Source: JBFWVR01 sp050246635 (lineage in GTDB: Bacteria; Acidobacteriota; Vicinamibacteria; Vicinamibacterales; UBA2999). From it: 64,000 nt of DNA. Position numbers and translations under genes: made by a program. The notes under the pieces were generated by a model. The model did not search any database. It had not been told where the DNA came from and saw only the letters and a program-made list of their open reading frames with translations. Shown in pieces: positions 7,762 through 15,750 of this stretch. The stretch is from the NCBI GenBank assembly GCA_050246635.1, contig JBFWVR010000001.1, positions 434,001 to 498,000 on the forward strand, read 5' to 3'. Every line of letters begins with the position of its first letter. The stretch's first letter is position 1.

Positions 7762-9496
7762 GACGCGCCTCCCTCCGGGCGATCCCCACCACACGAGTTG
7801 ACTCGGTCCCCGGGACTGACTCGTACCCAGACCCAGCGGGTGAGTGAGTCAGTCCGGCCCCTATAGGGGCCGGGACTGACTCACCCGACTCGGTCCCGGA
7901 CCGACTCGGGACTGACTCGGACTGACTGAGATTCAGGGCGTGCAGACCGGCCTCGGTGACCCGGTAGGGCTGGCGCTGGCGCTCGGGCGGGGTGACCCAG
8001 CCAGCCGTCACGAGACGCGGCAGCGAGGTCTGGACGACCAGGGACCGCACGCCGACCAGTCCCGCGATCGCGGCCATCGACGTGGCCGTGCCGCCGTGGT
8101 CTGCCAGCACGCGCAGCACCCGCAGGTCGAGCGCCCGATCGGCTGCGGCCGTCGCTTGCCTGGCATCGGCCTCGCGGTCCTGGCGCGTCCGCCGGTCGGC
8201 CTCGATCACGCAGCTCGTGGCCGGCCCGCGGCGGATGTCGTGCGGGATGCCGGCCAGCTCGACGCGCCGGCGGACCAGGCGTAGGGGCGGGGGTTGCTCC
8301 GCGTCGCGGACCTTGAGGGAGGTCAGGACGAGCCGCTGCTCGCCGCGGTCGCGGTCGTACTCGCCGTCTGCCTCGAGGTAGAGCGCGGCGTCGCCGTTGC
8401 CTCGAAAGGCCGACGACCCGCGCTCGCGCTTGCGCTTGGCCTCGCCGTCCAACCATCCCGTGTGATGGACGGCGAGGCACGCCGCGGTCGGGATGTCGGC
8501 CATGACGCGGCGGACTGCGCGGAGGTAGGCCGATACCGCCTCGGACGAGTCCTCGCTGCCGCTCATCGACGCCCGCACGGTGTCGACGACGATGAGCACG
8601 ATCGCGGGCCGTTCCTCGCGCGCCAGGCGGTCGCGTAGCGCGACGATCGCAGCCCGCAGGTCGAGCTCGCCGCGGGACGACGTCTCGACGCGGTCACGGT
8701 CGATCGCCGGCGACAGGGCATCGCGGGCGGGTACGACATACAGGTGCTCCAGCCGCCGGCCGGTGACGTCGCGCAGCGCGCGGATGCGGCGGCCGAGGTC
8801 ATCGGCTTCGAAGGGGATGTAGACCACGGACCCGGACGACACGTCCCGGCCGTGGAACGTCACGCCGTCCGAGACCGCGCCGGCGAGGTCGAGCGCGAAG
8901 AAGGACTTGCCGGCGCCGGACTCGGCGACGAGCGTGGTGATGCAGGTCGCCCACACGATGCCCTCGACGATCTCGCGCGGCCCTGACGCGTCGACTAGAT
9001 CGGCGGCGCTCACCGGTGTCAGTTTGCGGCGGCCCTCGAGCCGCGTCCGCACGCCGTCGAGCCGCGCGACAGCCGTCTCGATGATGTCGGCGGGTGCGTC
9101 GCCCGTGTGGACCTGCTCGATGATTGCGGCGGCCTCGACTGCGAGCGCCCGTCGCGCGGCCATGTCGCGCACGGTGCGCGCGTAGGCCGCCACGTTGGTG
9201 GCCAGCGGCACGCCGTCGACCAGCGCCGCCACGTAGGCAGGACCACCGACGCTGTCGAGCTGCCCGATCCGCGCCAGCTCTCCGCAGACGGTGACCAGAT
9301 CGGCCGGCTCGCCGTGGGCTCGGAGCGCCACGATTGCGCGCCAGATCTCGCGATGCGCCCGGCGGTAGTACGTTTCGGGCGTGACGATTGCGGCGGCCGT
9401 CGCGTACGTGTCGCCGTCGACCAGTACCGCGCCGAGCACCGCGCGCTCGGCCTCGAGGTCGTGCGGGCTGACGCGCTCGGACGACTGTTCAGCCAC
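7754..9496 (-). CDS. Replicative helicase: DnaB N-terminal domain fused to RepA-like ATPase
   Basis: The 580-residue protein starts at GTG 9496 (GGGGGA upstream, 8-nt overlap with the excisionase gene). Residues about 10-118 match the DnaB N-terminal helicase-loader domain (PHDLEAERAVLGAVL, GGPAYVAAL). Residues about 170-460 form a RecA-like ATPase: Walker A AESGAGKS (191-198), Walker B IVLIVVD (300-306) and an AVHHTGW segment (342-348) typical of RepA-type hexameric helicases. The C-terminal 120 residues hold a winged-helix-like unit (AIAGLVGVRSLVVQTSLPRLV). It probably loads at and unwinds the phage origin. The fusion replaces separate DnaB and loader proteins. Confidence 0.88.
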   Translation of the reverse strand: MAEQSSERVSPHDLEAERAVLGAVLVDGDTYATAAAIVTPETYYRRAHREIWRAIVALRAHGEPADLVTVCGELARIGQLDSVGGPAYVAALVDGVPLATNVAAYARTVRDMAARRALAVEAAAIIEQVHTGDAPADIIETAVARLDGVRTRLEGRRKLTPVSAADLVDASGPREIVEGIVWATCITTLVAESGAGKSFFALDLAGAVSDGVTFHGRDVSSGSVVYIPFEADDLGRRIRALRDVTGRRLEHLYVVPARDALSPAIDRDRVETSSRGELDLRAAIVALRDRLAREERPAIVLIVVDTVRASMSGSEDSSEAVSAYLRAVRRVMADIPTAACLAVHHTGWLDGEAKRKRERGSSAFRGNGDAALYLEADGEYDRDRGEQRLVLTSLKVRDAEQPPPLRLVRRRVELAGIPHDIRRGPATSCVIEADRRTRQDREADARQATAAADRALDLRVLRVLADHGGTATSMAAIAGLVGVRSLVVQTSLPRLVTAGWVTPPERQRQPYRVTEAGLHALNLSQSESVPSRSGTESGESVPAPIGAGLTHSPAGSGYESVPGTESTRVVGIARREARRV

Positions 9497-9701
9497 GCGT
9501 CCCCCGGTCGACCTCCGTGCCCCTGACGAGTTGCGAAGCAATCCACTCCTGGAGAGCCGCAACGGGTACCCGCACGCAGCCGCCGACTCGAATGGACGGA
9601 ATCTCGCCCGCGGCAATCAGTTCGTAGACCTTCGATCGGGAGACGCCGATCGCGTCTGCCGCCTCAACCGGACGAAGCATGAGCCGCTCTGTGTTCGCCA
9701 T
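9489..9701 (-). CDS. xis: Excisionase-type HTH protein
   Basis: The 70-residue protein carries a MerR/excisionase helix-turn-helix (VEAADAIGVSRSKVYELIAAG) followed by the winged segment IPSIRVGGCVRVPVAALQEWI, typical of HTH_17 proteins. ATG 9701 has AGGGAG a few bases upstream. It is the first gene of the leftward block, divergent from the integrase pair. It may act as directionality factor for the integrase or as a regulator of the block. The symbol is functional shorthand, not proven identity. Confidence 0.75.
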   Translation of the reverse strand: MANTERLMLRPVEAADAIGVSRSKVYELIAAGEIPSIRVGGCVRVPVAALQEWIASQLVRGTEVDRGTRG

Positions 9702-9833
9702 ACGCTCCCTGTCCCTGTGGACCACAGCAACACCGAATGGACGGATTGTGCTTGTTGGCCGCGCATTCGGCAACGTAAGATCACACGTAGCAGATATGTT
9801 ATTTCTGACGTAACGTAATTCAGGGAGCGGCGA
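9702..9833. promoter_or_regulatory. Divergent control region of the prophage
   Basis: This 132-nt gap separates the leftward block from the rightward integrase pair. It is much more AT-rich than its surroundings, with short repeated ACGTAA/TTACGT elements near 9773-9813 and TATGTTAT near 9796. It is the likely site of both promoters and of repressor or excisionase binding. Individual boxes cannot be assigned. Confidence 0.5.
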
Positions 9834-10679
9834 ATGGGAAACGGGCACACGATCCGGACGCGGGAAGTCGCGAGCGATCCCGTGACATGGCGTCAGTTTG
9901 GCCTGCCTGCTGAAGATGCCGGGGAACAACCCCCGCGGGCGCACGATGTCTGGGTCGAGGTGGAGCTCGGAGAGGGCTGGAGAGCGGCCTACCGGATCGT
10001 TCCCTCGTCGCCGTTTGGGGAGCCGGCCATCGGCGAGCTTCGGGTGTTTCCCTCGGAGGGACACGCGCCGACGCGGCCGCCGGGCGAGTGGTCCGCTGAA
10101 CTTCTGGGCACCCGAGCTCGTTGCCCGCGCGGGGGCGTCACCGCCAAAGTGCTGAAGTCCATCCGCCTACGCTCCGTCATTCCCGAGCTGAACGCGGTGA
10201 TGTCGGTCTCGGTGTCGCCCTCTGCGCCAGACAGCCCAAGCCGGCCAAGGAGCGCCGCGCTGAGCCCGAGCGCGGCGCTCACCGAGGCCGGCCGACAGTC
10301 CCTGGCCCGGCGGCGTGCTGATTTGGCCAGGTTCGAGGAGGCGTACGCGCCGTTCAAGGTCCGACAGCACGAGAGCGCGCGTCACTCGAAGCCGGGGCGA
10401 TCCGGCCGACCGCCGGTCCATTCCGAGCGGTTCTATGCGCAGGTGGCACAGACCTACCGGGCGGCCCTTGATCGCGGCGAACCGAAGGCGGCTAACTGGG
10501 TCGCGACCCAACTCGGTTTGAACAGCGCGGATACTGTGCGGATGATGGTGCACCGCGGTGCGAAAGCGCGGGGCCTGATCACCAGCTTCGAGAGAAGTTG
10601 GATCCTGACCGACCGCGCTCATGAGCTGTTGAAGAGCGACACGCGAAAGGCGCCGGCGCGGCGCAGGAGGGGCAGATGA
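9834..10679 (+). CDS. Hypothetical protein preceding the integrase
   Basis: The 281-residue protein starts at ATG 9834 with AGGGAG just upstream. The first 110 residues look beta-rich, with VWVEVELGEGWRAAYRI. A Ser/Pro-rich spacer (about 125-150) follows. The C-terminal 130 residues are helical and basic (YAQVAQTYRAAL, NWVATQLGLNSADTVRMMVHRGAKARGL), which reads like a helix-turn-helix. It may be the element's transcriptional regulator. Its stop overlaps the integrase start as ATGA, so the two are co-translated. Confidence 0.65.
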   Translation: MGNGHTIRTREVASDPVTWRQFGLPAEDAGEQPPRAHDVWVEVELGEGWRAAYRIVPSSPFGEPAIGELRVFPSEGHAPTRPPGEWSAELLGTRARCPRGGVTAKVLKSIRLRSVIPELNAVMSVSVSPSAPDSPSRPRSAALSPSAALTEAGRQSLARRRADLARFEEAYAPFKVRQHESARHSKPGRSGRPPVHSERFYAQVAQTYRAALDRGEPKAANWVATQLGLNSADTVRMMVHRGAKARGLITSFERSWILTDRAHELLKSDTRKAPARRRRGR

Positions 10680-11812
10680 GCCGTCGCGGACGCGGTGAAG
10701 GGAACATCTACGAGCGCGCCGATGGGCGCTGGATGGCACGTGTGGACCTCGGCAGGGGACCGGATGGCCGCCGGCGGCGCAAAGTGGTGTACGGCAAGAC
10801 GCGCCAGGACGTGGCGACCAAGCTCAACGGGTTGCTGGGGCGCGCCGCGTCGGGCGAACTGCTGAACAGCACCACGCCCACGCTCGCCGATTGGCTGAAC
10901 CTGTGGCACCGGACGCACGCCGACCGCTGGCGGCCGAGCACCCGCCGGGCGTATCGCGTGGCGATCGACCAGTGGATCGGGCCGGCGCTCGGAACGCGAC
11001 GGCTCGAGCAGTTGAAGCCGGCCGCGATTCAGAAGTGGATCAACGGTTCAACCGAGAACGGGGCGCGCGCGAAGGTCGTGATGGCGCATGTCGTCCTCAG
11101 GTCGGCCCTGGCGTGGGCGATGACGCAACGAGTCCTGACCTACAACCCCGCCTCGCTCGTGCGCGTGCCGCGGCCCCAGCGCGCTCCGGTGGCGCCTCTG
11201 ACGGTGGAGCAGGGCCGCCGGCTGCTCGATGAGGCGGCCGGGCATCGGCTCGGCGCCATGATCATCCTCGCGATGACGATGGGGCTTCGCATCGGGGAAG
11301 TCTCCGGGCTGACCTGGCAGGACGTCGATCTGCCCGGGAAGGTCCTCAGGGTGCGCCAGCAGCTGCAACCGCAGGGGCCCGGCCTGTTGAGCCTCGTGCC
11401 TCTGAAGACGGCCGCCAGCCGCCGCACGCTGGCCCTGCCGGCCATCGCCGCCGACACCCTCCAGGCGCACCGGGTCCGCCAGCTCGAGGAGCGGATGCGG
11501 GCCGGGGATGCGTGGGACCACGCCGACGACCTCGTCTTCACCACACCGACGGGACGCGCTGTCCATCCCACGCACGTGCGCGAAGTTCTCGCCGAGCTGC
11601 TGGCCGATGCCGGCCTCGAGGCCGTAAGGTTTCACGGGTTGCGGCACACCGCGGCAACCTGGCTGCTGGCGAGCGGGACGCCGCTCTTCGACGTGTCCAG
11701 GGTTCTCGGGCATTCGCAGATCGGGACCACCAGCGACACGTACGGGCATCTGGTCCCGGAAATGGCGGTTGGTGCGGCGACGCAGATGGACGGACTGCTG
11801 GCCAAGAAGTAG
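10676..11812 (+). CDS. int: Tyrosine-type site-specific integrase
   Basis: The 378-residue protein has the phage integrase layout: an N-terminal Arg-rich AP2-like arm-binding region (about 1-60), a SAM-like core-binding domain (about 68-160) and a catalytic domain from about 175. Catalytic residues are visible as Arg205 (GLRIGE), Lys244 (PLKTAASRR), His320 and Arg323 (FHGLRHT), His346 (LGHSQIG) and the nucleophile Tyr356 (SDTYGHL). It should catalyse integration and excision. The set is complete, so the enzyme looks functional. Confidence 0.95.
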   Translation: MSRRGRGEGNIYERADGRWMARVDLGRGPDGRRRRKVVYGKTRQDVATKLNGLLGRAASGELLNSTTPTLADWLNLWHRTHADRWRPSTRRAYRVAIDQWIGPALGTRRLEQLKPAAIQKWINGSTENGARAKVVMAHVVLRSALAWAMTQRVLTYNPASLVRVPRPQRAPVAPLTVEQGRRLLDEAAGHRLGAMIILAMTMGLRIGEVSGLTWQDVDLPGKVLRVRQQLQPQGPGLLSLVPLKTAASRRTLALPAIAADTLQAHRVRQLEERMRAGDAWDHADDLVFTTPTGRAVHPTHVREVLAELLADAGLEAVRFHGLRHTAATWLLASGTPLFDVSRVLGHSQIGTTSDTYGHLVPEMAVGAATQMDGLLAKK

Positions 11813-11816
11813 GTCG

Positions 11817-12488
11817 TCAGGGCTCCGTGGTCACGAAAGCGACGTAGCGCTTCCCGAGCTCCGTCAGCCGGTGCATGTTCTGTGGACCGCCCTCTAACCC
11901 GTTGTCGATCTTGGGGAGTGTCACGAGCCCGGCGGAGTACAAGTCACCCCACATCGCATCGAAGACGTCTGGGTGCCGCCGGGCGGCCGGGACCGCGTGC
12001 TCGAGCAAGAGACGGGCCTCGTAGATCGAAGGTGCGCCGCTGGCGGCCTTCACGGGGTCCCCGAAGACCCAGAGCAGCTGCAAGTGACTTTCGGTCAACC
12101 GATCGGTCAGTCCCACGAAGAGCTGTTGCTCGATTCGATTCGCCTCGCCAGACACGGCAGCGTTCAGGACGGCGTTTCGCAAAGCCTGTCGCTTGGCCTC
12201 CTTCGTGGTCCTGGCCGCCGCCTGCGTGGCCGCCATGGCCACCTCGACGAAGTCCGGGTTGTCAGCAAGCGCCGTCGGTTCGAACTCCCTGCGGCTGCCA
12301 AGCTCGCGCAACCTGACGGCGACGGTGTGACACCATTCCTCGAGCTGCCTGTTGAACGGCGGGCCGTAGAGAATCGAGAACCATTCACCGGCCCCCGGTA
12401 TCCATCGAAGAACCGCGCCCAACGTCGCGTGTGTGATGTCGTCCGGTGAGGGGCGTGGCGGATCCAGCCCATCGTCGAAGATCGGCAT
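11817..12488 (-). CDS. Hypothetical accessory (moron-type) protein at the integrase end
   Basis: The 223-residue protein converges on the integrase gene with only 4 nt between stops. It is mostly helical, with a central VEVAMAATQAAARTTKEAKRQALRNAVLNA helix region (split in my reading around residues 82-110), a hydrophobic WIPGAGEWFSILYG segment and a C-terminal LTELGKRYVAFV winged-helix-like ending. No family is recognised with confidence. Its position at the element end, in the opposite direction to int, is typical of lysogenic-conversion or defence cargo; this is inference. Confidence 0.65.
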   Translation of the reverse strand: MPIFDDGLDPPRPSPDDITHATLGAVLRWIPGAGEWFSILYGPPFNRQLEEWCHTVAVRLRELGSRREFEPTALADNPDFVEVAMAATQAAARTTKEAKRQALRNAVLNAAVSGEANRIEQQLFVGLTDRLTESHLQLLWVFGDPVKAASGAPSIYEARLLLEHAVPAARRHPDVFDAMWGDLYSAGLVTLPKIDNGLEGGPQNMHRLTELGKRYVAFVTTEP

Positions 12489-12692
12489 TGACGCGGTTCC
12501 TCCTCTTGGCGGGCGATTGGGATTCTACCGGCACCGACAGCGCAACGGGGGATTCGCCGATGCGGCCTTCTGCGTTCGCGCAACTACCTCAGGGCGAAGT
12601 CTGTGGGCGTCAGTTGGGGCGTCAAGACGGGGTGGTCGGCTGAAAATAGACCAGAAATAAGCTTCAACCGCGCCTGACGTGTTAAATCGGTG
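12489..12692. other. Prophage/chromosome junction gap
   Basis: About 200 nt lie between the last element gene and the end of the ppx-like gene. There is no tRNA and no obvious gene. A direct repeat with 11-nt period (GTGTTAAATCG then GTGTTAATGCG, 12679-12700) overlaps the stop of the ppx-like gene. The attachment site should lie here or nearby, but its partner is outside the window. Confidence 0.4.
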
Positions 12693-14342
12693 TTAATGCG
12701 CAACCCGCCGGTCGCGGGCGCTCCGACGGCGGGGCCCGGTGGCGCGGGAGGCCGATGAGGCGGGCAGGCCCTTGCGGCCGCGGGTGGCGCCCGGGTCGGG
12801 CTCGTCCGCGAGGTGGGCGTGCTCGATCCGCACGGGCCGGTCGAGCGCCCCTTCGAGCACCGGCAGGTGCCGGGTGGCCGCCCAGACCTCGAGCTCGGCG
12901 TCGCCGACCGCCGCGACCCTGAGCCGCAGCCCGCCGTTGCGCTCCCGCACGTCGACCGTGCGCACGACGCCGTGCCGGCTGCGGTCGAGCGCCTCGGCCA
13001 CCCGGAGGAAGGCCGCCAGCGTGCGGACGGTCCGGCGCAGATCCGGCGAGAGGCCCCCGAACCCCTCGTGGCCCTTCTTGGGCTCCGCACGCCGGTGATA
13101 TCGCGCGACGAGCGCGATGACCTCGATCTCCTCGGGCTCGAAGCCGCGGAGGTCGCCGTTCTTGACGAGGTAGTAGGAGTGCCGGTGATGGCGCTCGAAG
13201 CTGATGTGGGTGCCGATGTCGTGAAGCAGCGACGCGTACTCCAGCCACTCCCGCTCGCGGTCGGTCAGGGTGTGGATGGCGCGCGTGGCGTCGAAGAGCG
13301 CCAGCGCGAGCCGGGTCACCTGCCGCGAGTGCTCGGCGTCCCAGTTGCAGCGCTCGGCCAGTTCCATGGCCGACCGCGGGCGGACGTCGGGATAGCGGTC
13401 CACCCGGGCGATCTCGCGCCGGTGCCGCTGGATGTAGTCCAGCACGAGCCCCTCACGCAGCGCGAGGTCGCACAGCGTGATCTCGTCGGCGCCCAGCGTG
13501 CGGATCAGGGTGTCGAGCAGCACGGCGCCGGCCGGCGTCAGGTCGGCGCGTCGCGGATCGAGGCCGGGCAGGTGCAGCCGCTCCTCGAGCGACAGGCCCG
13601 TGACGAGCTTGCGCACCCGCCGGATGGCCTTCGCCGGCACGCGGAGGTTGCGCACCTCGGCCGGCGGCGCGCCCTTGTCGACCGCGGTGGCCAGCGCGCC
13701 CAGCGACAGGATGGTCCCCGAGGTGCCGATCACGCGATCGAAACCGGCCTCGCGGATGCGACGCAGGTAGCGGTCGACCTGTTCGCCGACGTGCGCGACC
13801 AGCCGCCGCTCGTCGCGCCGGTTCAGCGGGTCGGAGGTGATGAAGCGTTCGGTGAGCCGGATGACACCAATCTTGAAGCTGCGGGCGAAGGTGGCGTCGC
13901 GGCCGGTGCCGAGCGTGATCTCCACGCTGCCGCCGCCGATGTCGATCACGACCGCGGTCTTCGGCGTGTCGACGCCGTACACCGCAGCCAGGTGGATGAG
14001 CCGGGCTTCCTCGGTGCCGGTGATGATGCGCGGGCGCACGCCGATCTGCGCCTCGATCGCAGCGAGGAACTCGCCGCCGTTCTCCGCTTCGCGCGTCGCG
14101 CTGGTGGCCGCCGCGAGGATCGCGTCGACCTGGTGGGAGCGGGCGAGCCGCTCGAACTTCGAGAGGGCCGCGAGCGCGGCCGACACGGCCTCCGGCGTGA
14201 GGCGGCGCCCATCAAGCCCGCCGGCGCCCAGGCGGACCATTTCCTTCTCGCGATCGATGACCTCGAAGGAGAAGTCCTCCCGCACGCGCACGACGATCAT
14301 GTGGACCGAGTTCGTCCCGATGTCGATGGCGGCCAGGCGCAT
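12693..14342 (-). CDS. ppx: Exopolyphosphatase / guanosine pentaphosphate phosphatase (Ppx/GppA) with HD domain
   Basis: The 549-residue protein belongs to the Ppx/GppA family of the actin-like ATPase fold. Phosphate-binding loops are IDIGTNSVH (6-14) and VIDIGGGSVE, with GTEEAR and IGTSGT motifs between. The C-terminal half is an HD-type helical domain (SLLHDIGTHISF, HHRHSYYL), as in long Ppx proteins of about 500 residues. It should remove terminal phosphates from polyphosphate and possibly hydrolyse pppGpp. It is divergent from a CHAD-domain gene only 35 nt away, which strengthens the polyphosphate link. The last 30 residues are basic and low-complexity. Confidence 0.92.
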   Translation of the reverse strand: MRLAAIDIGTNSVHMIVVRVREDFSFEVIDREKEMVRLGAGGLDGRRLTPEAVSAALAALSKFERLARSHQVDAILAAATSATREAENGGEFLAAIEAQIGVRPRIITGTEEARLIHLAAVYGVDTPKTAVVIDIGGGSVEITLGTGRDATFARSFKIGVIRLTERFITSDPLNRRDERRLVAHVGEQVDRYLRRIREAGFDRVIGTSGTILSLGALATAVDKGAPPAEVRNLRVPAKAIRRVRKLVTGLSLEERLHLPGLDPRRADLTPAGAVLLDTLIRTLGADEITLCDLALREGLVLDYIQRHRREIARVDRYPDVRPRSAMELAERCNWDAEHSRQVTRLALALFDATRAIHTLTDREREWLEYASLLHDIGTHISFERHHRHSYYLVKNGDLRGFEPEEIEVIALVARYHRRAEPKKGHEGFGGLSPDLRRTVRTLAAFLRVAEALDRSRHGVVRTVDVRERNGGLRLRVAAVGDAELEVWAATRHLPVLEGALDRPVRIEHAHLADEPDPGATRGRKGLPASSASRATGPRRRSARDRRVAH

Positions 14343-14357
14343 GCGTCAATCCGTCGG

Positions 14358-14363
14358 TATAAT
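14358..14363 (+). promoter_or_regulatory. Possible -10 box (TATAAT) for the CHAD operon
   Basis: A perfect TATAAT lies in the 35-nt gap between the divergent ppx and CHAD genes, 14 nt before ATG 14378. No good -35 box is seen at 17 nt. If used, the transcript would have an almost leaderless start. Confidence 0.4.
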
Positions 14364-14377
14364 CGGCTCATCGTAGC

Positions 14378-15244
14378 ATGCCGGTTTCCTCGCCCGCGGC
14401 ACGCCTCCTCGACCCTCGACTCCACGCCCTCCTGCACGCGGTGCCCGAGGCGCAGGCCGGCGACGTGCGCGCGGTGCACCAGGCCCGCGTGGCCTCCCGC
14501 CGCCTCCGCGAGGCGCTCCCGGTCGCCGGCGCCGCCGCCCGGCCGGCGGTGCTCAGGCGCGCGCGGCGCGCCGTGCGCCGGCTGACGCGGGCGCTCGGGC
14601 CCGTCCGTGAGCTCGATGTCGCGCTCGGCCACCTCGACGAGGTCGCGGGCCGCGGCCTCGTGCCGGCGGCGGCCCTCAGCCGTGTCCGCGCGAGCCTCGA
14701 ACAGCGGCGCCAGGCGCGGCGAGGCGCGCTGCTCGACGCATTGACCCCATCGCGGCTCGAGCAGCTTCGGCGACGCATCGCGGCGCTCGAGACCTCCCTT
14801 CCCCCGGCCGCCGAGGCGCGCCGCGCGTCGCGTGCGGCTGCCGACACACGGGTGCAGCGTCGCGGCGGCCGCCTCGCGGTGGCCATCGAGCGGGCGGGGA
14901 ACGTGTACCTGCCCGACCGCCTGCACCGCGTCCGCATCGCCGCCAAGAAGCTCCGTTATGCCGTGGAGGTCCGCCAGGAACTCGTGCGCTCGCGCGCGAC
15001 TCGTCGCATCGGCTCGTTGAAGCGCCTGCAGGACCTGCTGGGACGCCTGCACGACCTCGAGGTCCTCATCGACCACGTGCGTGACGTCCAGGCCGAGGCG
15101 GCCGTCGGCGCGCGCGGCGTCACCAGCGGCCTCGACGCCGTCGTCCGGGCGCTCGAGGCCGAGTGCCGCGAGCTGCACGGCGCCTACGTGGCCGACCGCG
15201 ACGGCTGGCTGCGACTCGCGCAGGCCGCGGCGGAGACCCCGTGA
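14378..15244 (+). CDS. CHAD domain protein
   Basis: The 288-residue, very Arg- and Ala-rich protein has the CHAD pattern of conserved histidines and basic helices: VHQARVASRRLREAL near 35-49, RRLTRALGPVRELDVALGHL near 68-87, LHRVRIAAKKLRYAVE near 184-199 and LKRLQDLLGRLHDLEVL near 210-226. CHAD domains bind inorganic polyphosphate through these basic surfaces. There is no CYTH domain in this protein. It overlaps the SixA gene by GTGA, so CHAD, SixA and the kinase-like gene form one operon divergent from ppx. Confidence 0.9.
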   Translation: MPVSSPAARLLDPRLHALLHAVPEAQAGDVRAVHQARVASRRLREALPVAGAAARPAVLRRARRAVRRLTRALGPVRELDVALGHLDEVAGRGLVPAAALSRVRASLEQRRQARRGALLDALTPSRLEQLRRRIAALETSLPPAAEARRASRAAADTRVQRRGGRLAVAIERAGNVYLPDRLHRVRIAAKKLRYAVEVRQELVRSRATRRIGSLKRLQDLLGRLHDLEVLIDHVRDVQAEAAVGARGVTSGLDAVVRALEAECRELHGAYVADRDGWLRLAQAAAETP

Positions 15245-15750
15245 GCGCGGCCATCGAGGTGTACCTCGTGCGGCACGCGATCGCGGCCGATCGCGGGCCC
15301 CGGTATCCGGATGACCGCGTGCGCCCGCTGACGGCTGACGGCGTGTCGCGCTTCCGCCGCGCGGTGCAGGGGCTGGCGGCGCTCGACGTGACCCTCGACG
15401 TGGTGTTCACCAGCCCGCTCCTGCGGGCCCGTGAGACGGCAGATCTCCTGGCCGCGGGCCTCAAGCCGAAACCCGCGGTCGAGATCCTGGAGGCGCTGGC
15501 TCCGGGGGGCGCGCCGAAGGATGTCCTGGCCGCCATCGCCAGGGCCGGCCGGACATCGGCCCGTCTCGCCCTGGTCGGGCACCAGCCCGAGCTGGGGGAC
15601 CTGGCCGCACGGTTGCTCGGCGCCCGTGGGCGGATCGAGTTCAAGAAGGGCGGCGTCGCGCTCGTCGAAGTGGAGCGCTCGACGCCTGGGGGGCCCGGCA
15701 TGCTGCGGTGGCTGTTGCCCCCGCGCGCACTGCGGCGACTGACCCGATGA
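15241..15750 (+). CDS. sixA: Phosphohistidine phosphatase SixA-like
   Basis: The 169-residue protein is a short histidine phosphatase. The catalytic LVRHAIA (RH motif with His12) is near the start, TSPLLRARETAD holds the second conserved Arg, and LVGHQPELGDL carries the second His. GTG 15241 overlaps the CHAD stop. SixA-type enzymes dephosphorylate phosphohistidine on signalling or PTS proteins; the partner here is unknown. CHAD and SixA genes are often neighbours, so polyphosphate or phosphate status may be the link. Confidence 0.9.
   Translation: MSAAIEVYLVRHAIAADRGPRYPDDRVRPLTADGVSRFRRAVQGLAALDVTLDVVFTSPLLRARETADLLAAGLKPKPAVEILEALAPGGAPKDVLAAIARAGRTSARLALVGHQPELGDLAARLLGARGRIEFKKGGVALVEVERSTPGGPGMLRWLLPPRALRRLTR

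Larger units (their letters stand above)
1..12488. mobile_element. Prophage or phage-like integrated element, right part
   Basis: A tyrosine integrase, an excisionase-type HTH protein, a helicase with DnaB-N and RepA-like parts, two prohead-type proteases and a long repeat-rich tail protein are grouped together. The leftward block from 9701 to 1 has almost no intergenic space, and most junctions overlap by 4 or 8 nt. The left end lies outside the window, so terminase, portal, capsid and attL cannot be assessed. The right boundary is placed after the gene ending at 12488 because the next gene (ppx-like) is a chromosomal housekeeping type. No tRNA or clear att repeat was seen at the junction. 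Confidence 0.85.

Noticed and set aside
12489..12692. tRNA attachment site for the integrase
   Set aside because: No cloverleaf or T-loop GTTCRANYC sequence was found at the junction.
12813..14585. Rightward open frame of 590 codons over ppx
   Set aside because: It mirrors the ppx coding strand and has no recognisable domain.
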